From: Chimonanthus salicifolius
Taxonomy: Eukaryota; Streptophyta; Magnoliopsida; Laurales; Calycanthaceae
Assembly (NCBI GenBank): GCA_013350335.1
Contig: CM023542.1
Location: 7,426,025 to 7,490,024 of the forward strand
Length of the DNA: 64,000 bases
Direction: 5' to 3'
Shown: positions 23,541-35,330 of the stretch, piece after piece
Numbering within the stretch: the stretch's first letter is position 1
Layout: every line of letters starts with the position of its first letter
Notes under the pieces: generated by a model
The model's database searches: none
What the model saw: only the letters and a program-made list of their open reading frames with translations
Told to the model about the DNA's origin: nothing
Translations under genes and position numbers: made by a program

Positions 23541-24550
23541 CTTGTTATATCCCGAGGGTTCTCGGAACATCATTGTTCCCTCCGGTTGTTTCGAGCCTTC
23601 GGAACTTGTCTCAGATGTTCCGGGATAGGTTCTGAAGCCTGTCTTCTCCAGACTAGTTACTTTGCAGAAACTGCAGAGTGTGAACCGAATTCTCTGAACT
23701 CGGGAATTACACATGGGTAAGGTATTTGTCCCATTCCTTAAATCTAACCCTTCAGATTTATTCCTGCGTGATTACTCACGTCTTTACAGATTAATATTCA
23801 CAATTTAACACACAATTTCACTGATTTGAACCCGATTCCTGAATTGGGGAGAATACCCGACAATTCCCGAATCAGTCCTATTTTCATTCTGTAAATTCGA
23901 ATTCGTCCAGGGTTGATTCTAAATCACCCTAGATTCTAATTTAACTATAAATACTAACTTTGAAAGTCAGACCAACCTAAACGACGCTTTCAGTAATCCT
24001 TCCCTTTCCTTCTTCTCCTTTCCTTCCTTGCTTGAGAGCAGCAGTGCAGAAGATGACAGAGGTGGTGTTCTCAGTAGAAGGTGTTCTCGGTGGAGAGTCG
24101 AGAAGAAAAGGGTGCTGCCATGTGAATTGAATAGTGAAAGGAAGAACTGCTGTGCGCATGGAATAGAGGGAAGTGGGCGTGCGTACGTGAGATAGGGGAT
24201 AACACAGTGCGATCAAGGAAGTGGGTTTGCAGTTGCCGTGTTCAATGGAGCAGATTCATTGCCGTGTGTGACTTAGTCTTGTGGCCTCTTTCTCCCTTTC
24301 CTTTTTACCCTTAAGTCTTTAAGGTGTGCCACTTGAGTCCTCTTCCACGTGGCATGACACGTCATCGGCCATATAGCGTGACGCCACGTCACCGATTCCT
24401 TTCAAATCAATTTCATAATTTAATTCCTCTTAATTTCTCAATTAAATACACCACCTCTCTCATAATTAATTGATTAATTCGTATTAATCTCAATTAATTA
24501 TAATAAAATTCAATTTTAATAATTTCTAAAATTCGGGGCATCACAAGATT

Positions 24551-24906
24551 GACCGAAAGCAAATCCAAATTAGATCTAACTCAATTTAACTCATTTAATA
24601 AATAAATAGTGGTTTGAAAATTAGTAAAATGAATCCAAATTAGACCAAACTTAACTGATTGCCTAGTCTACCAATGCTTCTATAAAAAGGTCAACATTTA
24701 AATTTTTTTTATGTTTGAAAGTAGTATAAGAAGAAGGGTTATCACAGTATTTTAATAAGTTAAACTAATTAGTCAAAAACTATCTTTTACAATTTAAGCA
24801 CATCATAACATCTCTGTGATTTATATACTTTTAATTATTTCATATTTTTAAGACTTTCCAAAATATAATTGTTAGTGGAAACTAGGGATTGGAATTTGCC
24901 CTGAAA
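24551..24906. other. AT-rich spacer
   Basis: Nothing recognised. Confidence 0.5.
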
Positions 24907-25108
24907 GCATGGGTCAAAAAAACGCTTGAGATATCTCGTATCGGACGTATATGCGAGATCTCAGCCGATCTGACCGAGATCTAGTCGATATCGGCTGATA
25001 CGGCTGAGATTTGTTAAAAAAAAGGATAGAGAAAAAATATCGCCCGATATCAACTAGATATAGGCCGAAAAACGGTGGAGTCGAGACCGTCTTTTGGACC
25101 CTTGCATG
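24907..25108. mobile_element. TATCGGCCGATA family, copy 4
   Basis: Ends GCATGGGTCAAAAAAACGC and GTCTTTTGGACCCTTGCAT are roughly inverse. The interior has GAGATATCTCGTATCGG, GATATCGGCTGATACGGC and CGCCCGATATCAACTAG. No gene. Confidence 0.6.
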
Positions 25109-26118
25109 AGAGCCCCAAAGTCCAATGAACTCGGCTTGAAGAAAAGATGGACTTGAACAAAAAATTGTAATTCGATTTATAATTTGGCTAAAAATAAATT
25201 TCAATTATTGTTAGGGCCAGGCTCGGGCTTATGTATGTGCTGGCCCAAAAGCCTAAGCCCATCCCAATTATGTAAACATGTAAAAAACTATATATAAGGT
25301 TGCATATCGAACTCAGTCCATTTTTTTTCTTATTAAATGTTTCTTGAGATATCATAATCTAAATGGATTACCTATATTTATAATAAATTTTATTCAAAAA
25401 TTTTAAATGAAAGTCACTTGATCTTAATGGTCAAAGTCAGCCAGCGTCATTTTTCTTAAGGACGTTTACCGATTTTGATCACTCAAAACACATGGCTTAA
25501 TTTGTATCATAGGATGAAATTCATTATTCATGTAAGATATTTAGATATCTTTTAATTAATTTAGTTGGATTTTCTCTATTCTACTAAAATATAAAGTAGA
25601 AAAATTCATACAATTTTATTATATAATATAAACTTTACTTAATAGTTATTTTAAAATTTAACATCTACTTCAAACAAAACATAATTTAATTAGTGTTTTC
25701 TAAGTAAAATATATTATAAAAAATACTTACTTTTAAGGCCCGCTGAGGCTTCAATCGTACTCATTGGGCTCGGTTCAGGCTCAATCACGTCACTTGATAT
25801 TTGATAATTAGGCTCGTATCGGGCTCGACTTTTCATTTGATAATCGAACTCGGGCTTTGCACAACGGCCCGAGCCCGACCGTTCCCATCCCAGTGGAAAC
25901 TTCAATTGTCAGGTAGTCCTTTTCTAGAACTGTAATTGCATGAAGGCATGAAATTGTACGTGGGTATCATACAATGAAAGATATTTTCACTGGACACGCA
26001 ACTTTTGCCTAAAATTGTTTCACTTCATCAAGTTTGTCACAATAACAATTTTCAATGCATGTTTGACACGTGGCATTATATTAGAACCTTTGATCATTAT
26101 CCCCATTAATAAGATCAC
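25109..26118. other. Spacer with decayed GGGCTCGGG-type words
   Basis: Segments at 25212-25260 and 25735-25900 hold GGGCTCGG/CGGGCTCGAC words like the CTCGGGTCGGG foldback family, but no ends can be set. Otherwise AT-rich with no gene. Confidence 0.4.
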
Positions 26119-26130
26119 CACATGATTATT

Positions 26131-26298
26131 ATTAATTTTTTTTTTTTAATTTATGTGTGGGAAATCATAAGATATCCTGCACGTAAAATCCCTACAGGTG
26201 AGCGTATTACTCATAAGGTATACCAAAGTTAGGTTAGGCCATGGGGTTCGAACCCTCAATCTCCTTCCTAAAGTGGGAGACAACCAGTTGAACTACAT
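26131..26298 (-). mobile_element. tRNA-derived SINE, copy 1
   Basis: On the minus strand an A-box-like TAGTTCAACTGGTTG is followed by the B box GGTTCGAACCC, then a family-specific body (CCTAACCTAACTTTGG, CTCACCTGTAGGGATTTTACG) and an A tail. CACATGATTATT (26119-26130) and CACATGATTGTT (26299-26310) flank it as a target duplication with one mismatch. The body does not fold as a tRNA, so it is not a tRNA gene. It resembles Au-type plant SINEs. Confidence 0.75.
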
Positions 26299-26312
26299 CA
26301 CATGATTGTTAG

Positions 26313-26694
26313 CATAGTGACAAATACCGTTCTCGGGATATTAACGGTAATTGGTAATAACGGGATATTTTTAAATTTTCGGATTTTTATCGGGAATATA
26401 ACGGGAAAATCTCGCTGAAATTATAATATTTAAAAAATAAAAAAAATAGAATAAATAAAAAAATTAATGAAATAAAAATGGTATAGGGAATTTCTCGGGA
26501 ATTTCTCGGGAATTTACCGGAAATTTACCAGGATATTATCGCGTTATTAACGTTTATCGCGTTTTTAACGCGATTTTTTCGGGAATTTACCGGAAATTTA
26601 TCGTTTGGCGATAAAAACGCGTTTTTAACGCGGTAATGGTATTTTACCGATAAAAACGCGGTAAATTTGAAAATACCGCCGATATTTGTGACAT
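26313..26694. mobile_element. Foldback element with GTGACAAATACCG ends
   Basis: Begins CATAGTGACAAATACCG and ends CCGATATTTGTGACAT, inverse with few mismatches. TGATTGTTAG stands on both sides (26303-26312 and 26695-26704), the left copy overlapping the SINE's target duplication. The interior is built from CGGGAATTTACCGG, TTATCGCG and AACGCGTTTTTATCG words and is strikingly CpG-rich in an AT-rich setting. A repeat of 8-10 bp fits a hAT or Mutator-like element. No coding sequence. Confidence 0.65.
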
Positions 26695-26704
26695 TGATTG
26701 TTAG

Positions 26705-27180
26705 ATAGGTGTAAGATAAATTGATAGAAGAGGGTGTCTAATCAATTTCTTTTTTCTCCAATCACGATGATTATCACTTATTATGCTTAAGACAAAGGAA
26801 GGAAATTTCCTATTTTTATTCTTTTTGACCATTTATTTTAGTGAAAAAAATTGGAGATAGTATAAAATTAAAGAATTTAACACTCCTATATTTGAAATTG
26901 CTCTCACTAGTCAGTAAGCCCACTACCCGGTGACCACCCACTTACAAGTCTATTAAATAATAATAAGAGCAAATCCTTTAAAAAAAAGAAAAATATCGAC
27001 AGAGACTCAGATTTAAACTGCTGCTTTCACCCTTTACATCTAAATATCTCTATTTATATTTAAAATATAAAGATCCAACAACTCAGAGTAAGCCACGTAT
27101 ATATGGAATTTTCGAAGAGCTAAAACTAATTAATGCAATTATTTAGAGAATATATAAATATTTATATTTTCTATATTCTT
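26705..27180. other. AT-rich spacer before the AP2 gene
   Basis: No gene or repeat recognised. Confidence 0.5.
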
Positions 27181-27879
27181 TCTCGGTAAAATGGAAAATA
27201 TTCGAGAATGGAGATCAAGAAAGAATTCCCGGCAAAAAGGTGTGCGTGCTGACTGGACGTACCGGTCACCCATTTCCCGTTTCCATTCCAGAAAACAAAG
27301 AACAAAAGAACACTTGAGTCGTGTCTTCTTCTTTTATTTTATTATATTTTATTTTCACCCTTTCTTTCTCACACTTCTCCTCTCTAATCTAATCCAATAT
27401 AAATGCATTTCCATTTCCTCCATCTCTTCACACGTCCCATCGTCCATCAATTCGACGGCCACAATCTCTTCATCCAACCATCGGTCCCTCCAATTCATTC
27501 CCCTCCGTCTTCTTCCAATCCTCCTTTCTCTTTTTATATTTTCATTTTTCTTCTGTTCTTTTTTTTTTTTCTCTGCTCTCTCTGTAGTCTGTACCGGCTG
27601 AGGAATTTTTATAACAAACAGAAAAAGGACAAAAAAAGGACGCATATGCGTGGAGCGATTTCATTCGCTGTTCCGATTGCGAGGAACGGAAATACAACTG
27701 ACCAATACCTTTCCCTACTTTGCTATTCTCCCACCATTCCAACCTTTTATCCAGAAAACAGATATATAACGGCGCAACAAGAAAAGAAGAAGAAGAAGAA
27801 GAAGAAGAAAACAGCAGCAGTTCATTTCTCTCTGTTTCTCTCTCTGTCTCTGCATTTTTCTCCTTCATACTCTGTTCTG
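27181..27879 (+). promoter_or_regulatory. Promoter and pyrimidine-rich leader of the AP2 gene
   Basis: A TATAAA at 27398-27403 is one candidate core promoter, which would give a leader of about 450 bases; another TATATAA lies near 27763. The leader is CT-rich, with a GAA microsatellite at 27781-27810 and CT runs just before the start codon. The frame of the coding region stays open back to an ATG at 27403, but MWDLN at 27880 is the family start. Confidence 0.5.
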
Positions 27880-30800
27880 ATGTGGGATCTTAATCAAACG
27901 ACGGAGAAGTTTGCCGAAGGGAACGTGGACGATTCAGGCACGTCGAATTCGTCGGTGGTGAATGCCGACGGTTCAATCAACGACGACGACTCGTGCTCGG
28001 CGCTGACCATGTTCAACTTCGATATACTGAAGAGAGGAGTGCTTGATGTGGAAGAAGATAACGGGGTTTCTAACGTCATTGTTACGAAGCAGTTGTTCCC
28101 GTTGGAGGGGGGAGGGGTGGCTGACGGATTCAGTTCGATGGCGTCTTCGTCGCATCTACAAATGGTCCAGCAGATACAGCAGCTGCAGCAGCAGCAGCAG
28201 GTAAAGAAGAGTAGGCGTGGTCCTCGATCGAGAAGTTCTCAATACAGAGGAGTCACGTTCTACAGGAGAACGGGGAGATGGGAGTCTCATATCTGGTCAG
28301 TACTTGTTTAGATTCCTGAGTTTTAAATCAGGATTCCAAATTTTCCTGGAAATCCATTTAATATGGTGTTTGGATGGTGGCCTCGAGTAAGGAAAATGGG
28401 CGCTTCAGGAATGTCTGTTTTCTTTATGTGTTGGCATTGAGGACAATTCATAAAAAATTTCTAGATAATTGGATTTTATATCAGGATTTAAAATTTTCGT
28501 GGAAATCCATTATATATCGTGTTTGGACGGCGACCGCAAATAAGTGAATGAACGTGCCGGAGCGTCTGTATTATTTTTTGCTTTGGCTTTTAGTATAAAT
28601 CAGAAAATGTCTTTGGATGCCGCATTTCAGTGGTTGAATGACGACCATGGAAGCCTGGATTTTAATTCCTGATTTCATTTTTTTTTCCTTAGAAATCCAT
28701 TCGAAGTTGTGTTTACACGAGCCTCAAGTAAGGAAAATGGTTATGTCAGACATGTCTTATCTTCGTGTATTGACATTGAGACAAAACAGAAAAGGTGTGC
28801 TTAAATACTTGGAGAATCAGATAACCTAACAACACAGTAATTCCTTTCAAGGAAGTATTTCTAGATAAATTCATGTTCTAATTCTTCTTGTTTTTTTTAC
28901 TTGAAAGTGATTTCAACTCGGGCTTTCATATGTTCCTGGAAATCCATTCGAAGTTGTGTTTGGATTGGCCCGAAAAAAAGAAGTGAACATTTCGAAATGT
29001 CTGTTTCCCAGTATTCCTCAAAACGGCTTTGGTTTTATGTCCTGAATGCAGTTTCTGGGAAAATGCTTGTAGACAAGTTATTTCCACTTTCTGACTCTCG
29101 ATAATTTTCCTTGCAAGTTTTTTTACCTATGAATTAGAAGAGGTGTTTGGACGGGGCCTGAATTAAAGAAAAAGGGTATTTCAGAAATCTCTACTTCCTA
29201 GGATATCAGGCTTATGTTTTGCAATTGATGACAAATCAGAAAAAGTTTGTTTGGTTACCTACAAAATGCATTTTCCCTGAAACTACATGTACATAACAAG
29301 TTATCTTGGGATTTCAAATTTCTATAGAAGTTAATTAGAAGTTGTATATGACTGGAATGAGGAAAATAGAAATTTCAGTAATTTCAATTTTCCAGGATTC
29401 TACAAAACAGCTCCGCTGTGGGTTTGCGGATTATGGAAATATGTACAGAGAAGAAAAGGTGTTCTTGGTGTACCTGGAAAATGCACTTTCCCTGTAATTG
29501 CATTTATGTAACCAAACAACACGCTAGTTAGTTTCAGGGAAGCTATTTTAGGACAAATCCACTTTCCAGTTCTTTTTTATTTTCTTATAAAGCAACTACT
29601 CATGGAGCTTATGGGATTGAATTTTATGTATTTTCTGCCTGCCTCTTTCTCTCTCTCTCATTTGCTTTAATAGATGTATGTATTTCTTCCCTTTTTTTCA
29701 GGGATTGTGGGAAACAGGTTTATTTGGGTAAGGAGATCATTCTATGATTCACTTGCATCAGTTTGTGGATTGAATTTCTGTTTCCCTTTCATTTTTCAAA
29801 ATGTTCTTATGGATCTTAAGGTGGTTTTTATAGGCGGATTCGATACTGCTCATGCTGCTGCAAGGTTAGTGTCGTATTGAGCTTTATTTGTCTATTTATT
29901 ATGTACTTCTGTGATTTTTAATGGGAAATCTCATTTTCAGCTTTCTTTTTTTTTAAAATATTTTAGGGCGTATGACCGAGCTGCAATCAAGTTCAGGGGA
30001 GTTGACGCGGACATTAATTTCAACCTTTGTGATTATGCAGAAGATCTAAATCAAGTAGTGTCTACCCCATGTTTGTGAAACATGTTTCTCTTAGCTTTGA
30101 AGCGCAGTATTTGATTTAAAGGGTTTTTGTGAAAATGATTGCTTGAATCTTTTTCTGATGGATTTTCAGATGAAGAATCTGAGCAAGGAAGAAGTTGTGC
30201 AAATCCTCCGTCGGCACAGCAATGGCTTCTCTAGAGGAAGCTCAAAATACAGAGGAGTGACTCTGCACAAATGCGGCCGATGGGAAGCTCGTATGGGGCA
30301 GCTTCTTGGAAAGAAGTAATTACTCTTAATCCAAGCAAATTATTCATCTCTCATGTGTAGATTGGTGTGTATGTTAGCAGTACTTAACCTATAATGATAG
30401 TTTTCCCAAAACACTTGGCATAATTCCACAACTGATTTGCTCAAATATACAAGTTGTTCCTTTTACCAAGAGCTTCAGAAAAAAAAAACGTAAGTTCTCT
30501 GGAAATCCTTGCAACCCTGTCTTCATCGATAAGAATATGATGCTTGCATGCAGGTACTTATATCTTGGGCTATTCGACAGTGAAGTAGAAGCCGCAAGGT
30601 CCTACTGATCATGAATTTCGCTCTGCTGCTACTAAATTTGTTAACCCAAATACCAACTCAATAACAGTTGAATCGAACACATATTTTTTGATTTTTGGAA
30701 ATCAGGGCTTATGACAGGGCGGCTATCAAATCTAATGGGAGGGAGGCAATAACCAATTTTGAAGCAAGCACATATGAAGGAGTACTTTCTGAGGCTGTTA

Positions 30801-33071
30801 ATACAGGTATTTTTCAAAATTCATTACCCTTTACTATGGGATGTGGATTTATATGGAGAATCCTGACACAGCACTCCAATTATGGTTCCTCATTTGTGTT
30901 ACAAAATCAAAATGCATGGTGGTCCATTGCTGAACTGTTTAGATGCCATTATAACAGCTGTGGAAGGAAATTTCCACTGCTCACACATTCATAACCATTT
31001 CATTTGTATTCCGTAAACCATTAGCAGAAAAGGTGCTGAAAATGCTATGCAGTTTAGGAGACAATGCTCCCCCAAGCCATTTTTTTTTTGGATAACGCAA
31101 TGTATATGATTTGTTTTTGTTGGTCCATCAATGTGGGACATTCTCCATGAACATCTAGGCCATGGATGATTGTGCTACATGTCCAACTTGTGATTAGCAT
31201 TATGGTATCTCAACTCTCAACAGGACTTAAAGAGTAAATGCACTCTTAAATCAGAAACAAGTTTAATGTCATTTTTGTAGGCATGGCTGAGAATCTCGAT
31301 TTGAACCTGGGGATTTCTCCACCTTCATTTCCACAAGGCCAAATGGATCATGACAATTCAGTGGGTTACCATTTCCAGTGTGGCCCTTTTGAAGTTCGGA
31401 ACACTAGGGTAATCAAATAACTTTCATCATACCTTGGTCCATTTTTTTAACTGTCATACTTAGAATGGGGCATTGATTACTGCTATGGCTTGTTCACAAA
31501 GGCAAGTACTGTTGGTGAGAGGCACTAGTGTGACTTTTGAGAATTTGTTTCAGTGAGATCTTGTTTCACTAATACTTAGTTCTACAGAAAAAGGGGAAAA
31601 AGTCATATTCGTATCAGTGAAGATGCATAAAAAGATATTATCTTGTAGTTCTGGGCTCTTTTTTCTCCCTTAATCTGTCCAAAAAAAAAACGTTGTCTAG
31701 ACAAGGGGGATGTCTACTTCACGGTTTAATCATGTGTTATTGCTTGAAAATTCATAAAATGTTCCAGTGAACTAACCATTCTTCTCTTCATTCTGCCATT
31801 CCAGACGGAGAACCCTGCTCCATTTAGAATGGGTGAGCCCTACTGCTTTGCATTCGCATCTGAGCCCCCTCATGTACAAACTGCTTTGTATCCCAGTTTC
31901 ATTCCTAATTTGAAGGTATTTTTTTTTCTTATTTAAGATTGTTCGTTCTCATTGTACACCTCCGTTAAGAAATAAAACAGTTACTTTACTCATTGCCCTG
32001 TGAGTGAGAACTGAATAAAACATCCCTTCTCGACACCTACAAATGTCTAATCCACACCTTGAAATCCAGTTCTATTTTTTAGTAGTAGTGGCACATATCA
32101 TTTTGAAATTGAGGTGCTATTGGTGTTTCCCTTTTAAGGGTGCTATTGGTCTATTAATAGAGAAAATGAGAAGGGAATGCACACTGGTTTGTTGTGACTG
32201 CTTTAGGGCAATGAAAAATGACCTTTTGTCTGTTTCACCTTGCATCATCAATCCACTTGCAATTTGGCCCATGCATCTAATGTGAGTACAAATGGTTAGT
32301 ATTCACCTTGCATCCAATTACCGATTTCAGAATCTGAGGAGCTTTTCCTTCTTGGATGTAAATTCCTGTTATTATCTCCTATCATGGTTCCAATATAATT
32401 TAATAAAAATTTGGTAAATGCCATTCAATCTTACACTACGATTTACTTGAGGGGTTTCACAGTAGGTTTTATCAATTTGGATCATGAGTTGGAGCTTAGT
32501 TTCTCATGCCAAGCTTGAGTTTGAGGATTAACTTGAGTAATGAATTCACCGCCATATTTCTGCTTTGCGATATTGAGATGACCAATGAATGGTTGTATGT
32601 TTACTGTAATATATTATTTTATGGTTGATGCAGCTTGGGTATGGCAATACCCCAAGCTGTTCATAAAAATTGTTTGGCATGATGAGTGGACCATCTAAGG
32701 TTCTTGATCCAACACACATGCCACATTTGCATGTGATGCGAGGACTCTTTTAGCCTTGTTTGTGACTTTAGGTTTCACTTGATTTTGGATTTGCTCCAAT
32801 CTCAAGGTGCTTAGTGATATCTGTTTTTGCATGTGATGAGTGGTCACTCTAGCTACATTCTGACTTTGTTCATACGCCTCTCTGGCTACAGGAAGAACAA
32901 AGCGTTGAACCCGGTTTGCCCACTCTGACCAACTGGACATGGCAAGGTTCCACCCCAATGCCACTCTTCTCTTCTGCAGCATCATCAGGATTCTCCAATG
33001 CAATTGCCACATCTGCCCTCCCTCCACCAACCAATTGTCAGTTCCCCCGTCCCTTCTGCTATAGGAGCTGA
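27880..33071 (+). CDS. euAP2/TOE-type transcription factor with two AP2 domains, miR172 target
   Basis: Nuclear DNA-binding factor of the APETALA2 group, whose members control floral organ identity and the juvenile-adult and flowering transitions. Ten GT-AG exons: 27880-28295, 29702-29727, 29834-29864, 29967-30054, 30170-30315, 30554-30598, 30706-30806, 31281-31408, 31805-31915, 32892-33071; 423 residues. Seen: MWDLN at 1-5, the family's usual start; MFNFDILK near 44; a Gln run near 100-107; basic [11 protein letters not shown] near 109; AP2 domain 1 at about 121-187 ([31 protein letters not shown]); AP2 domain 2 at about 213-272 ([33 protein letters not shown]); an EAR-like LDLNL at 290-294, a motif known to recruit TOPLESS-type corepressors; and the miR172 site in the last exon. 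Tiny exons 2 and 3 are typical of the family. TOE3/AP2-like is the closest description; the exact orthologue cannot be settled here. Confidence 0.93.
28348..29400. repeat. About six decayed copies of one repeat in AP2 intron 1
   Basis: The frame GGAAATCCATTCGAAGTTGTGTTTGGA...CCTCGAGTAAGGAAAATGG...TTCAGAAATGTCTGTTT recurs in the same order and orientation from about 28348, 28501, 28691, 28936, 29130 and 29322, spaced 150-245 bases. Stretches between also match, for example CAGAAAAGGTGT... followed by ...CAACACAGTAATT and its later counterparts. Copies agree only moderately. It fills most of the 1.4-kb intron and has no coding frame. Confidence 0.75.
32974..32994 (+). promoter_or_regulatory. 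miR172 target site in the last AP2 exon
   Basis: The 21-base stretch contains GCAGCATCATCAGGATTC and is identical to the known miR172 site of plant AP2/TOE messages. It lies in frame and encodes the SAASSGFS segment. miR172 blocks translation and guides cleavage of these messages, lowering the protein as the plant ages and in inner floral whorls. That this gene is so regulated is inferred from the exact site. Confidence 0.95.
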
Positions 33072-33355
33072 AAAGGAAGTCAAGGCAATACATGAAATTT
33101 CGGTATATGATTCTGGTATTTTACACATTCCTATTGTTATCTTGCTTACACAACTATTGATGACATTCAGGCTTACCTGAGAAACTTGTTCTAAATTCAT
33201 GAAAGATTTATCTTTGCTATATATCATCATTGATGACGAAAAGAGTGTGATGTGTGTTCTCTAGTTTTGGGATGGGCCAGACATTCATTGCTACACGAAT
33301 GAAATTTTATTTCGTCCGTCTTTGAATTTTTGTGTTCTATGTGCTCTTTTTAAAC

Positions 33356-33361
33356 AATAAA
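33356..33361 (+). terminator. Candidate AP2 polyadenylation signal
   Basis: AATAAA about 285 bases after the stop codon, preceded by a T-rich stretch. Confidence 0.4.
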
Positions 33362-34900
33362 ATAGAAATGAAAATCTCTATATGCTCATATCGGGTCCTC
33401 CTGAACCCTTCTCTCCTGGTCCATTTGAGTTGTCGACGAATCCAACTCCATTCCATTTTGAGCTGTCACTCCACTTGATTTTATTTTATTTTGAGTTTCA
33501 CTCGTTTAGATTTAAACTCCTCCAATTCAAATTTTGATTTACACTTGGATTTGATATTTCACTCTCCATTGATCGATTGGGCATTTAAACAAATATCCAG
33601 TGGACCAATCAAAATAGAGTCCTTCTTATTGTGCTTCTAATTCACGTATGGATCTTAACATTGTTGTCTGCGAGTATTGGTTTGTCCAATTTTAGTTTTC
33701 AGAATTCACAGCAAATATTCACTGTTGAGAAGCTGAGAATGGTTCAAATTTCAAAAGCTTGGACTCTGTTTGGGCATGGGTTGAGTTGAGTCTTTTTGAC
33801 GAGTACAACTCACTGCATTTGATAAAAACTTTGAAATTCCTTTAAGTTGCAAATTGCAATCTTCAATCTCGCCACTCTTATTGTGTGTGATTGACATTAG
33901 AAAATGGTAATCTTTCATTCTAAATATATTTCTTTTATAGTTTCTTCTGCTTTGCTGATCTATTTTACTCATATTTCATAATGTTGTCTCGATGCAATTA
34001 ACTAAAATTTCTATCTATTGAATTGAATTATTAAATTTTTGCACACTGTCGGTAAATTTTAAAATTTCAGAAACTATATCCCTATGTAAAAAAAGAAAAA
34101 AAAAACAATTACTTATTTCAGAAATTGCCTCTCTTCTTTATTTTTTTTAAATATCCTCACTCAATAAAAAAAAATTCAATTTCTGAATGTCTTCATCGTA
34201 TATAAGTTTATTAGGTATTTAAAAACTTAAGCATTACTGTTACGACATTATAAATTATGTGGGATTACAGATTTTTATAGATCTATATAATTTAAATTTT
34301 TACTCTACCTAATATTATTACCATTTGATATAAGGTTATAAATAAAATTATTTTATTGAATAAAATATTTTAATTAAAAAATAATTTCAATTTTAATGAT
34401 TTACTATATAACTTACTATCAGATAATAAAAAAATTTCAATTAAGAAAATTTTATCATTAGAAAATAGATTTTTTCTTTGCTTGCTTTAATTAATAAGTT
34501 TTAAAATACAATATACTTTTAAAATAATGAAATTTCTATTTTTTTTAAATTAATATCAATAGAATTGTTGTAATGTTTTAAAAACTAATCTATGTATCAA
34601 AATATTATCAGAAAAAAAACTAAATTGTTTTTACATCAATCAAAAACATATAATAAATATTTTTTTAATATAATATATCTTGAAAATATTAATTTTTACT
34701 TATATATTTTCTCTTAATTAAAAAATAAGATCAAAAGAATCTCCTGAAAAAAATAACTTTTACTTTTTTAAAAAAAATGCTTTGGACGAAAGAACCTTTC
34801 CAAACTTTTCATTTACATAAAATTTTAAAATAGAGTTTCTCAAGAAAAGAAAAGTAAGTGTACCGTTAAAAAATTACTTTTGACGAAAGAAACCTTAGCA
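33362..34900. other. AT-rich spacer
   Basis: Extremely AT-rich, especially 34000-34800. No gene or repeat recognised. Confidence 0.5.
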
Positions 34901-35330
34901 AACTTTTCCCTCGTCCAAGCTGAGGCGGAAGAGTTTGTTAGACTTGAAATGGTGGTGTCGTGGGTGGACCACCGGTCATAGCCGGTACACAAGCCCTTTG
35001 TTGTTCATATTTATACGACTCTCAAAAAGAAAAAGAAAGAACACATGCTTCTGAAGGCCTATGCTTTGTCACATCAATCATATGCTTCCAATACACACAC
35101 CACCTGTCCACACTTCTCTTTGGCGTTGTCATAAAATCATAACAACTTTATGAATGGACGAGATTCCCCCTCCCCCAAAATAGAGGGCCCCACGAATTAT
35201 TTTTTCCAAAATTAGTGTACCACTCCCACGTCCACTGCCAGAGCATGTTAAAACGGAGAGATGCCCCCACCCTCTCTCCACACACAGTTCTATTTTTTTA
35301 TTTTTCTATTTTTTCAGCCTTCAAAGAGAA
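34901..35330. other. GC-richer unexplained segment
   Basis: Contains GGTGGTGTCGTGGGTGGACCACCGG and CCCCACC runs, but no reading frame with family resemblance. Possibly a fragment of a transposon; not recognised. Confidence 0.3.

Larger units (their letters stand above)
18688..24545 (-). mobile_element. Long solo LTR (outer element), interrupted by a second LTR
   Basis: Starts TGTAGCGCCC and ends GGGGCATCACA (TG...CA ends with short inverse termini). The perfect 5-bp duplication AGATT flanks it at 18683-18687 and 24546-24550. After removing the inner element (20058-22843), about 3.07 kb remain, with no primer-binding site, gag or pol, so it is a solo LTR left by recombination. Orientation is inferred as minus from TGTGATGCCCCG at its presumed 5' end. 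It contains the hairpin array at 22915-23540. A gypsy-type origin is likely from length and ends but unproven. Confidence 0.8.

Noticed and set aside
22796..23714. Overlapping open frames of 111-135 codons on both strands
   Set aside because: They lie in the hairpin repeat array of the outer LTR; openness comes from the repeated, stop-poor units.
26200..26290. Possible tRNA gene on the minus strand (A-box and B-box present)
   Set aside because: No acceptor-stem pairing, a target duplication flanks it, and the same body recurs in two other places; it is a SINE.
32695..33093. 132-codon minus-strand open frame across the last AP2 exon
   Set aside because: It is the shadow of the plus-strand exon 32892-33071, which has the conserved miR172 site and splice acceptor; the minus frame has no family resemblance.
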